This document shows, piece after piece, positions 54,265-64,000 of a DNA stretch of 64,000 nt. Below the pieces are notes generated by a model, which was not told the origin of the DNA, did not search any database, and saw only the letters and a list, made by a program, of their open reading frames with translations. The DNA is from Boothiomyces macroporosus. Taxonomy: Eukaryota; Chytridiomycota; Chytridiomycetes; Rhizophydiales; Terramycetaceae. The position numbers and the translations under genes are program-made. Numbering within the stretch: position 1 is the first letter of the stretch; the number at the start of each line of letters is the position of its first letter. The stretch spans positions 1 through 64,000 of the forward strand of contig JADGKB010000065.1 in the NCBI GenBank assembly GCA_027604185.1. Direction: 5' to 3'.

Positions 54265-55513
54265 TCATGTCGAAAAGTCTTGGATTTCTTTTCCAAACTC
54301 ATTCAAGTATTTTTCCTTGACCATACTCAAGTGAACCAGCAATAGCTTGTCCAAATATCCGCTATTCCCGTTCTTTCTAGTATCTTGGATCCACTCCAGC
54401 AACTCTATTACATTCGGCTCCTTGTATAATTTTTCTACTGGAAAAGTAGTTCCGGTAGAATTCGTTTCATACATTGAAATCGGGTGTGAATTTGTAGATC
54501 GGTCTATACTTGGATACTGCAAATGACTTTGGTATTTTGTAATTATTTTGTAATATGAGGACCTTGATGATTTTGATATTTGGGTGCGCTGTAGCGTTTG
54601 TGGTTCTGGTGATTTTGATAACGGTAAATCAAACAGTCTTTTTGTTGAATTTGGATAGCTATTTGATTTCGATAGATTCAAACCAGTGATTGACGAAATA
54701 CCTCTAGGTGCGGTTCTCATAAGCGAGCCTACTCTAGAATTTACCATTGAAGTTGGTGAACCTGGACGTTCTGATAGAGGCGAACTTGTAAAGGGCGTTA
54801 TCTGTGTTGGGATTGCAACGCTAGAGAATTGAGAGCCCTCATTCTGTATTGGTTGGCTTGATAGCAACGGTGAACTTTTGAACTGAGAGGGAGATCTGGG
54901 TAAACTTGAACTGCTTGGAAAGTTTGGATAGCTAACACTCTTTAAATTTGTCTTTGGGAATTCTCCAACTGTGCTTTCCTGGTAGTTTGAGTCTGGTTAA
55001 ATAATCATTACCAATTGAAGAGAATTGTACTGTTGTGGAATCTATTGAATCTCTTTCAAAATCCTCAGCAAACTCAATATGGTCCATATCTATTCCAGCT
55101 ATAGAGTTAATCTCGTCAATAGTATCTCCGATTCTACCACCCCACTTTGATTTCAAGTAACCAAATACTCGTTCATCGATCCATTCCAAACCGACTTTGT
55201 TTCCAACCAGAAACAGCACAATCAGCAGTGCTTTATATACATGCATTTCCTTCTTGCTTTTCAACCTGGTTAGTAAAACAGTGTATATCTGTTGCTGGTT
55301 CTTTTTGTCGGGAATTAGTTTATATATTTCCATGAGTTGTTTTTCAGTCGGCAGATTACTGTCATTCTGAGTAGCTGTTCTTACGAGATTCGTTGTATTA
55401 GAGGCGAATGCTGATTTACTATCATTAGTGCTTGTTACGCTTTTCTTAAATAGCTCTTGAGCATTTTTGTTTTTTTGGAAAGGGTTTGATGTGAGCGGCT
55501 TGCGGTCATTCAT
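54265..55513 (-). CDS. Second ENTH-domain protein (divergent)
   Basis: Two exons joined by a 19-nt intron (54993-55011) give 409 residues. Residues about 43-145 look like an ENTH domain: LVRTATQNDSNLP, then TVLLTRLKSKKEMHVYKALLIVLFLV, echoing VRxATxND and the WRHVYKAL helix of epsins. The middle is Ser/Pro-rich and disordered. The C-terminus is a helical segment (VIELLEWIQDTRKN, then LLLVHLSMVKEKYL). It lacks UIM and clear NPF repeats; one NPF is near the N-terminus. It could be an Ent3/Ent5- or tepsin-like adaptor at the Golgi or endosome. It is the gene next upstream of epsin, same strand. Confidence 0.65.
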
Positions 55514-55960
55514 GCCTAATCTAGATTAACTCTGCCCAACACGATTAATTCTACTCGATTGATGTTGGGAATAGCCTAGTAATGCGATTCAAATTCATTA
55601 TAGAATATCAGAGTTGTCCGGCTTTTGTTTTTGTTTTTGGTTGCGGGTTTTTGTTGCCTTTGTTTTGGTTGTGAGGGCTCATCCCCGTCCCTCAGCTTTT
55701 TAATATTCAATATTATTAGCGTGTACAACTAGAGTAAACAATTTATATTGGTTCTATTATCCACTCGTGTGGATATAACCAGGCAGAAATACGTCACAAA
55801 ATCACTTACCAAGCAATGACTAGAACAATGATAGAACTCACAAAATATCTCTCGCACGAACAAGGCAAAGATATTATGAAAGGTTATTAGTATTGTTTTC
55901 AATAGTTGGTCTTGTGCGCCGCAAAAGTTTAAAAGGGACTCTGGAATTTTCCCCAATAGA
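55514..55960. other. Intergenic spacer with a G/T-rich tract
   Basis: About 450 bp. A strand-biased G/T-rich tract runs about 55619-55680. A short plus-strand frame from 55816 reads MTRTMIELTKYLSHEQGKDI and faintly recalls the start of PEX11, but it stops after 25 codons and no good splice continues it, so I do not call a gene. Confidence 0.35.
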
Positions 55961-56500
55961 ATGCTTCTCCTCCTCACAGCAGTGCTAGCTCAAGACTGCC
56001 CAACTCAGTTCAATGTAAATTTAAACCAAATTATTCAAACATGCACCAACTACGAATCACAGCTAACTTTTAACAGTATACAAATAGAGCAGACTCTCAC
56101 TTTTATTGGTGCTTCATTACCGAAAATATGCACTCCATTCTGCCAGGATTACATTGCAGGGCAGCTGAAGAATTACACAAATAATCCTTGTGCTTCGGCT
56201 CAATTCAACCCGCAGTTCACTAACTTGCAAGTACTAGAGTTGATTAGCATTGCAGGACAAGTCACTTGTGTAATGAATGGGACTGCTTATTGCTTTAACC
56301 AGCAAGTCAAGGCTCTACCTTCTCTGAATTTGGATGACCCAGCAAGCATTCAACCCTTACTAGATAACCTTGTTACTCAAAAAACACTCTGTGGAAACTG
56401 TTCCACTCAACAGAATGTGCTGTTGAAACAGAGAAATGAAACTGGGATTGTCGGGCAGCTTGTTAATATCCTAACGAATGCAATCACTTCGATATGCTAA
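55961..56500 (+). CDS. Secreted Cys-rich protein
   Basis: A single exon of 179 residues. The start MLLLLTAVLAQ is a short signal peptide. The mature part has ten Cys, some paired as in CTPFC and CGNCS, and at least four N-glycosylation sites (NYT, NGT, NCS, NET). No known domain is recognised. It resembles the small secreted Cys-rich proteins common in parasitic and saprotrophic fungi. The frame is open upstream, but the ATG beginning the signal peptide is the natural start. Confidence 0.75.
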   Translation: MLLLLTAVLAQDCPTQFNVNLNQIIQTCTNYESQLTFNSIQIEQTLTFIGASLPKICTPFCQDYIAGQLKNYTNNPCASAQFNPQFTNLQVLELISIAGQVTCVMNGTAYCFNQQVKALPSLNLDDPASIQPLLDNLVTQKTLCGNCSTQQNVLLKQRNETGIVGQLVNILTNAITSIC

Positions 56501-56726
56501 CTATATATCTCATCCCATAAAGTATTGAATAAAATTTTTCGTTTTGACTGTTTTTGAAGCATTTTACCTCATTGCAAGTAAGTCTGTCTTTGTCAGAGCA
56601 CATTCTTCAGTGCGCTATTTAAATCTCGATCGACTCTTTATTTCTAAAGATGGGAAGGACGATTCAATGAATTGCGGCATTAGATTACTACCTGCAATAA
56701 AGCCTTAATAGAGATTCATGAATATG

Positions 56727-56738
56727 TTTGACGCGTAA
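56727..56738 (+). promoter_or_regulatory. TTTGACGCGTAA box before channel 1
   Basis: This 12-mer lies directly before the ATG at 56741 and recurs at identical spacing before the second channel (59856-59867). It contains ACGCGT, the MluI cell-cycle box bound by MBF in other fungi. It may be a regulatory site or shared leader sequence of the duplicated genes. Confidence 0.5.
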
Positions 56739-56740
56739 AA

Positions 56741-59700
56741 ATGAATTCAACAAGTCAATTATCAGACACACCCTTAATTGATGCAACAGTAATACTCTTT
56801 ATTCCATTCATCTCAATCCCAGCATTAATCATCTCTTTTCGTCTGTTCAAGTATTTCTACCGCCTATACAAAGCCCGACTTTATGGAATTGGAAACGCCA
56901 AAGAACTCTTACAAAATCCATTAACGCAATTAGGCTTGGGCAGAGAAGAAATTGCTATTCGTAAAGAAAACAGAAAGATTTTGAAAACGCAGTTGAAGCT
57001 GGAATTAAAAAACAAGATTCAGAAACAAGAGAGTGATTCGCTGCTTGGTAGGCAGGTTATAGCTGCTGAACAGTACTTTGAAATCTTGAAAACTCAGTCA
57101 ATGAAAACCTGGTATGATTTGCTATCACCAACAGCAGTCAGGACCTATTTGGAGACTTCCAAATATGCAAGATGGTGGATGTTTTTACAACTCACTGTTA
57201 CCATTCTATCAATTGGCAACTACATTACTTTGACTTACATGACCAATTCTAATGATACGAATGGACAAAGTATCATTAAAACAATGGATATGATTTACCC
57301 AATAGTGTTTTGCTTAGACTATGCCCTCGGCTTTTACATTTCAGACGATAAACTAAAGTTTTACTACAGCCCATTGGCGCTAATCAGTCTCCTCTCAATT
57401 GTAACACCATACGTGAATTTGTTTGCCGAGACTCCAACAAAGTACGTTTGGCTACTGGGATTCATTCGAATATTTAGAGCAATCAGGCTACTTAAAATCT
57501 ATGAATTGCTAAGTTATACTCAAACGGAAACTTCTAAACAGCTGACATTATTTGCACTCAATTTCTTTTGTTTTATCTTCTTTTCCAGTAATTACAACTG
57601 ATATTAGCTTCTATTATTAACGCTACGGAAGCCCTAAATTTTGCCATTGAATCTGCGTCAATGAAGTACTGGCATGACGCGCTGTACTATATCATTGAAG
57701 AATTCAGGTAAATTGAATTTATGCTAGTGGTACGAGCTGCGACCTTGTTCCTACAAATACCATTTCAAGAAGTGTCATGATGGTACTCATCCTCGTTGCA
57801 ATGACTTACATTCCATGGCATGTTTTTAAAATTATTGATTTGTTCAATAGCAAGAACAAGTTTCAACGAAACCCGTTCAAACCTAAACGCAGAAAGTCGC
57901 ATGTTCTAGTGACTGGCTACTTTGATTACAATGCCTTTCTGTTGTTTGCAAAGGTAACCAGTTCCTAAAGAGACCTTTTTTACTTTTGATTCTGAAAGTA
58001 GTATTGTACTGTTATTTGATCAACCTCCAGAATTGAATGTCCGACATTTGCTTGCTAATCCACTGTACCAATCTAGAATCAAGTATATACAAGGAAACCC
58101 ATTAAACTTCCTTGATTTACAAAGATCTGTTATTCAAAGAGCAACAGCGCTGTTTCTGGTGGGAAAAGTTCATGAACAAAACACTGGTTTATTTGGTTCA
58201 CCAGAAACAAAGCTGTTGCAAATGGCAATGTTTATAAAACGAAACTATCCTGGGCTACAGATATTTTCACTCGTGGATTTTATCAAATCCAAAAGTATTT
58301 GCAAAGATTATGGAGTCGAAATCGTGGTTTGTGTAAACCAAATCAAAGCAGAATTAGCTGCTTTGAATGCTGTATATCCTGGTGTGCAATGTTTACTAAC
58401 AAATCTATTCCAACCAATAACAAAGATTGGTTTCGTGAGTTCGGCTGAAAAATGGATCAAAGAATATCAATGTGGAGCAGCTAATCAAGTGCATGTCATC
58501 AAAGTACCACTCGGCCTTGTTGGAATGGAGTATATTGAACTGGTCAAAGAGTTTTACCGATCCAGAAATATAATGGTAATTGGTAAAATGGAAAACCTAA
58601 AGTACAATTCCAGAGTTGGCCAATCTACTATTCTCAAGGAAGATGATTCAATATATTGTATTACTGATGAATCTGAAGAAGCATTGATTCAAGTTGGACT
58701 GGAATATGAAGATCCATTTGTTCCAAACAAACATGTCTATCACGTAATTGACGAAATTGAAAAAACCGCCAATATAAGCAGTGAAAAAAATGCAAAGCTC
58801 GATGTAAAGAATGATCCATTCAACATGTCCACTTTCAACTCTATTCCTGATACATTGGAGAATCATATTGTGCTTGCTGGGAATTTAAACGTGGAAATAA
58901 TCACAATATTCGTTCATAAACTACGATTGGTATCTCCTTTTATACCTGTGGTCATTGTATACAATCATCAGACGAAAACTAACAAAAAATGGGATGGCAT
59001 ACTGGGAAATAGAAACGTCTTTGTTATAAGTGGGCATTTAAGTGTTGAAATGACAATGGATAGAGTATCATTGAATAGCTGCAAGAAACTGGTACTTTAT
59101 TCAGAATCAAGCGATCCAGAAACGATTTATCTCATCAAAGTACTTTACAATCTTTACCCAAATATTGAAATGAACATCGAACTGTACGACGGCTCAGCAT
59201 TAAAATACTTTGAAAGTAATAATTGGGAAAACGATATTGAACATATAAAGACAAAAACACTGGTCAATACATGCTCGTTAAACTTGAGCGAAAGAAAATC
59301 ATACTATCAATCCACAAGGAACAGAGTCAAGAGCAAAAGCGTGACTGCCAATTTGCTTGCATTCTTTTTTACTAGGCAATCTTTGGGGAAAAATGATTCT
59401 AAATTGGATCAACAAGCTGATGTAACCGACATATACTTGAACCGAATGAATAATTTGAACAGCTATGATGAAATTAGTAAATGTTCCTTGTACCAACTAG
59501 AGTCTACTTTTGCTTCTGGTAAGGTATTCACCAGCACATTTCCGGCTGCCTTCTTGGCGCACGCATATTTTAAACCGTATATAACCCAAGTCTTTCAAGG
59601 TCTAATGGCTGAACTGCATTTATTGGATATTGATCATGTTTGTGTTGGGAAGCCATTTATTGATCTATTTGAAAAGCTGCTGTCAAAAGGATATCTTGCT

Positions 59701-59811
59701 CTTGGTCTCTATAGATTCAATAATAATTCAAGCTATGTTTACACCAACTGTCGCAAAGGGGATATAGTTAGCTCCAAAGACAGAGTGTATGTACTACGAG
59801 TGGATAAATAA
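56741..59811 (+). CDS. BK/Slo-like potassium-channel homolog with altered filter (channel 1)
   Basis: Four exons (introns 57588-57607, 57708-57727, 57954-57972; 20, 20 and 19 nt) give 1,003 residues. An N-terminal span (about 12-36) resembles the BK S0 segment. S1-S4 follow, S4 carrying Arg repeats (FIRIFRAIRLLK), then S5, pore, S6 and a long RCK-type cytosolic tail (YIQGNPLNFLDL, then EYQCGAANQVHVI). Where BK has TVGYGD, this protein reads FSGTSCDLVP, so the GYG filter is gone and the loop is one residue shorter. No Asp-rich calcium bowl is seen. It may be non-selective, silent or regulatory. The second intron splits the filter codons, and the frame allows no alternative that would restore GYG. 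Confidence 0.85.
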
Positions 59812-59855
59812 AAAGTACTAATTCCAATATTTTCCTTGTAAATCCTATTTTTTTC

Positions 59856-59867
59856 TTTGACGCGTAA
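59856..59867 (+). promoter_or_regulatory. TTTGACGCGTAA box before channel 2
   Basis: Exact match to the 12-mer before channel 1, ending two bases before the ATG at 59870 in both genes. Conservation at this position while the surrounding spacers differ suggests selection. Confidence 0.5.
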
Positions 59868-59869
59868 GT

Positions 59870-62800
59870 ATGTCTACACCTCAAGAGAACACTGACGAGC
59901 CTTTCATTGATGCAACAGTAGTCTTGATCTTTCCATTTGTTTTCATTCCAACCACGATTATTGCATTCCGGTTGATAAAGTACTTTTACCGTCTATACTT
60001 GGCAAAGCTATACGGGATAGGTAATAAAATATAACCCAAGCGAATGCGAATGAATTGCTACAAAATCCGCTTGCGCATTTAGGAATTGGAAAGCAGGATA
60101 CAACTTTTACCAAAGAAATACGTCGAATTCAGAAAACTAGACTCAAATTGGAGTTGGAGAATCAGAAGCGAAAACAAGAGAATGATACATTGTTGGGGAA
60201 AGGAAAACCACTTGCAGCTCCGATAATGGCTGCTGAACAGTACTTTGAGGTCTTGAAATCGCACTCAATGAAGACTTGGTACGAAATCCTGTCACCATCT
60301 GCTATCCGTAAATCTCTTGAAACTTCACACTATGCTAGATGGTGGATGTTTGTGCAACTAGTAGTTACAATTTTATCAATCGGAAATTATGTTAGCTTGA
60401 CGTATCTGGCAAATACGACAGATATCAATGATCAAAACATCATCAAAACGCTGGATATGATTTATTCCTCAATATTCTTTGTTGACTATATCCTCGCTTT
60501 CTATATATCAGAAGACAAGCTAAAGTTCTACTGCACGCTAATGTCACTGATTGATTTGCTATCTATTGTGACTCCATACATTTACCTGTTTGTTGTAAGC
60601 CCAACCAAATTCGTATGGTTCATTGGATTTGTCAGAGTTTTCAGAGCAGTGCGTATATTAAAGATTTACAGAATCCTAAGTTTTGCGCAAACAGAAACTA
60701 CAAGGGAACTGACAGTGTTTGCACTAAACTTTTTTACATTTATATTTTTTTCTAGTAATATTGATTAACATAGCGTCTTTGATAAATGCCACTGAAGCGT
60801 TGGATTTTGGGCAAGCAGCACCGACAATGAAAAACTGGCACGACGCACTGTATTTCATTATCGGAACGTTTAGGTACTCTCTTCTAATCTAGCACTACCG
60901 GGTCGGACTTGGTTCCCACTTCAACTGTATCCAGAGTAATTGTCATGGTGCTGATTATTATGGCAATCGTCTATATTCCATGGCAAACGTCAAAAATTAT
61001 TGAAGTGTTCAACAGTCAGAATATCTTTCAGCGAAGTACGTTCAAAGCAAAAGACAATACGAGTCATATAGTAATTACTGGAGAAATCAATTACAGCATC
61101 ATTATTCATTTTGCCAGAGTAACTTTACCTAATATCAGCAATTCTTTTTGTTTGATGACGACAGCTCCATTGTAATATTGGCAGACAAGCCTCCTACTTT
61201 GGATGTTCGAAAATTGCTTAACCAGCCTCTGTACAGGTCCAGACTGCATTATTTGCAGGGGGACAGTTTCTCCTTTTCTGATTTAACCAGGGCTCAAGTA
61301 GAAAATGCATCTGCTTTCTTTATACTGCAAGATACTGGCAAATTGGATAAAAATCGGTCAATCAACGTTGATGATGCGAAAACACTGCAGTTAGCAATGT
61401 TTATCAAATCCAGATTTACTGGACTTTCAATTTTTGCCCAAGTATTTGATAAAAAGACTCTGCAATTATGTTCAAACAGTGGAATCGAGAGAGTGTGCTG
61501 TATCCACGAAATCAAAGCCGGTTTGACCGGATTAAATTGCCTTCAAGAAGGTTCTCAGACACTGGTGATGAATATTGTTCAAACATTCAAGGATTACGAG
61601 TCTGTTTATGCCAACGAACGATGGATCAAAGAATATCAATGTGGAATGTCAAATCAAGTACAACCCCTCAAAACCCCATCAGGTTTACATGGTGTAAAAT
61701 TCAAAGACGCAGTAAAGGAGATCTTTGCTAATTTCAATACCATAGTGATTGCGTTAAAGAGTGAAACCCCAGGGGATGCTTCTGCTAGAATTCAGTTCAA
61801 TCCTAGCAAAGACTATCGCTTAAAGGACGATGATGTACTATTTTGTTTGGGAGAAGTCAGCGATGAAAATCTGCTTCGAATGCAATTGTACTATGAACAG
61901 ACTTACAAAAAGCAAGAATTACAAATCATTGATTTGGAATCCGAAATGGAAAAGAAAGCCGTAGTACCTCTTGTAAATATTAAAAGCAAGATTTTGAATT
62001 CCAAATTCCAAGAGTTTGATTTCCACTCAGAGAACCTGCCAGTGTTGGAAAATCACATTGTTGTTTCTGGGCAAGTTAATTCATCGATTCTGTATTCCTT
62101 TATACACCACTTGCGTTCAAGCAAGTCCAGTGAATCCGAGACTCCAGTAATAATCGTCTATGAAGGACTAGACGAAAACGATACGATCTTTTGGGAAAAT
62201 ATAATCAAGCTTAGCAACGTTTATCTCTTAACTGGACATTTATGCTTTGATACAATAACTCAAAAAGCGAATTTGACAAAGTGTAAGAAGCTAGTGTTGT
62301 TTTCGGAATCTACTGATTCCCAAACGATTTATCTGGTAAAACTCTTGAAGAGCAAATTCCAAGACATCAAATTGATGGTTGAACTATACGATGGTGCCGC
62401 CACCAAATACTTTATAAACAATATTTGGGAAAACGACTTTGAACACTTGAAAACCAAAACGATAGTCGACAACTGCTCGTTAAACGTAAGCGAAAGAATT
62501 TCATACTACAACTCTTCAAGATCAGAATCAAACAACCAAAACACAGTTTCTCAAGTGCTAAAGTTCTTTTTTACAAAAGAATCTTTGAAGCAAGACGACG
62601 AGATTAACTTGATTGACAACCAGAGAGAAAAAAAGATTGAAACGGGTGTGACAGACATGTACCTCCAGAAAATCACCAATATGAATAATGTGGACGAGAT
62701 ACAGAATGCTAATCATTACCAGATTGAATATGCCTTTGCAACTGGGTCAATCTCGACCGGAACGTTTTGTTACCCACTCTTATCACACTGCTACTTTAAG

Positions 62801-63034
62801 CCGTACTTGATTGAGATAGTGCACGGGCTGATTGACAATATACAGCTGCTGGAACTGAAAAGCGAGTCGATTGGAATTACATACCACGAGTTAGTGGACA
62901 ACTTGCTTGAAGTTGGATATATACCGCTCGGGCTTTTACGATTCAATAATGATAGTAGCTATGTATACACAAACTGCAGAAAAGGTGATATTGTATGCCA
63001 GAATGACAAAGTTTATGTCTTGCAACTATCATAA
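59870..63034 (+). CDS. BK/Slo-like potassium-channel homolog with altered filter (channel 2)
   Basis: Five exons (introns 60021-60040, 60755-60773, 60874-60892, 61119-61138) give 1,028 residues. It is the tandem paralog of channel 1, with the same S0-S6 and RCK layout and with two middle exons of exactly the same size (100 and 226 nt). S4 reads FVRVFRAVRILK. The pore reads FSTTGSDLVP, keeping the first Thr-Thr-Gly of a K+ filter but with Ser in place of Tyr-Gly. The extra intron at 60021 is absent from channel 1. The start at 59870 is set by that splice, which yields MSTPQENTDEPFIDATVV, matching the channel 1 N-terminus. Confidence 0.85.
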
Positions 63035-63063
63035 TTCATTAATAAACAGCTGATAGAATTTTA

Positions 63064-64000
63064 TTACCAGTCATAGTCAAATCTCTCCAACTGTTCCAGG
63101 TTAAGATTGACATCCTTTTGAACTTTTTTGCGCATGTAAAATATTGGACAGTCCTGAGAGGTGCATAATACTTCTTGTACTAGAGAGCCTTGACAAGCTT
63201 GGCATTGAGTCCACAGCTGAGCATACTTTTTACTGTTTTCATCAAACTGGTGTACTGTTTTCGTGTATAATTCAGGCAAGCGGTCTTGACAATGATCACA
63301 GACTGCCTTGTTGTTTTTTAACGGAGATTTACATCCTAAACAAGTTGCGCTTTTGATTGCAAATTTCATCAACGCACCGCTAGTTGGTGCAGCAACAGAT
63401 ACAGTACGTGTATGGTTTCCAACTACATTAAGTAAAAGTACCTAGCAAGGTGTGTGCTTTTTCTCCCATCACTGGTTCAAAGATACGCATCAATGGTTTG
63501 GAAAGCTGGTTGTCCAGATAGTATTTGGTATCGATGGGCAAATTGTTTTCAAGCACATAGATTGGATCTTCAGCTTTTTCATACGCAGCCGCACTTTTAG
63601 TTCCTTTAATAATTACATAGGATACACGATCACCAATAGCTGGAGCAGAACCAGCATCTCTTTTACGCATTCTTTCAGCTAATTCATTGTGCGCTTGTTT
63701 GGCGGCATACTCTTGTTTTCCTAATGCTTTGGAAATTACCAACAATGATAAATCAACCTTGTTTTGCAGTAAATCAGCGATTGTTTCTTTTACGTATTCA
63801 ACAGCACCATCTCTGTCACGATCAATCAACAGCTTGCGCAAACAAGTTTCAATGACAATCGAAACCAGTCTACAACTATCTCTTCGAACAGTTTCAATAC
63901 CTTTGGCATCCATTTTGTCATGTTTATCTGGTTTGGTCCAGTATAATCCGGCATATCTCTTTTTGTTGATCAGCAGGTATGGGAAGTAAACCTTTTCAAA
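63064..64000 (-). CDS. POLD1: DNA polymerase delta catalytic subunit, C-terminal part
   Basis: The gene runs off the right edge; 305 C-terminal residues are present. The upstream part reads [12 protein letters not shown] and [11 protein letters not shown], polymerase B-family thumb motifs. A 19-nt intron (63423-63441) restores [13 protein letters not shown]. Two Cys clusters follow: CysA (CLGCKSP, then CDHC; zinc, PCNA binding) and CysB (CQACQG, then [14 protein letters not shown]; a 4Fe-4S site that binds the accessory subunit). The C-terminus ends QLERFDYDW. This is the main lagging-strand replicative polymerase. Identification is firm. Confidence 0.95.

Noticed and set aside
55816..55893. 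PEX11 gene start
   Set aside because: Only about 20 residues are suggestive; the frame stops and the only possible intron (23 nt, GTTATT) leads into a frame without PEX11 features.
55729..55977. 82-codon minus-strand ORF
   Set aside because: Cys/Phe-rich and antisense to the start of the secreted gene; no domain and no splice support.

Overview
This is a nuclear window from a small, gene-dense eukaryotic genome, most likely an early-diverging fungus or close relative (Rozellomycota, aphelid or chytrid grade; the sequence does not settle which). Fungal signs are MATA-type HMG boxes, a Pho85/CDK5-type kinase, Exo84 and epsin. A TSNAXIP1-like protein and a CCP1-type tubulin deglutamylase point to a lineage that has, or recently had, cilia. 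Almost every multi-exon gene is split by spliceosomal introns of only 18-22 nt. I rebuilt about 60 by joining reading frames, and the exon sums of all complete models divide by three.

Layout. 1-2,971: 3' end of an unidentified gene, a broken DDE transposase, then two convergent HMG-box genes 15 bp apart (candidate mating or sex locus). 2,972-6,553: one gene joining a type-B carboxylesterase to an ABCG half-transporter. 6,403-44,062: two head-to-tail copies of an 18,830-bp segment that look identical. Each copy carries a GET5-like gene, an unknown helical protein, a Pro/Tyr-rich protein, a TSNAXIP1-like ciliary protein, a ZIP metal transporter, a TLC-domain protein, a CDK5/Pho85 kinase, an ABCC transporter, a CCP1-like carboxypeptidase, a PIF1 helicase, a small Ser/Thr/Pro-rich protein with a GPI-type tail, and an acidic nuclear-type protein. 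The junction cuts that last gene in the left copy and leaves only a 3' scrap of the ABCG gene at the start of the right copy.

44,409-64,000 is unique: an F-box-like protein, a double methyltransferase, a Golgi-type GT-D glycosyltransferase, Exo84, a small ankyrin-like ORF, epsin, a second ENTH-domain protein, a secreted Cys-rich protein, two tandem BK/Slo-like channel paralogs whose pore filters lack GYG, and the 3' part of DNA polymerase delta.

Themes are membrane traffic (GET5, Exo84, epsin, second ENTH protein), transport (ABCG, ABCC, ZIP, two channels), cilium and tubulin modification (TSNAXIP1, CCP) and DNA replication or repair (PIF1, POLD1). Genes lie tens of bases apart, often convergently. 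The standard genetic code fits, with TAA, TAG and TGA all used as stops. I saw no rRNA, tRNA or CRISPR.
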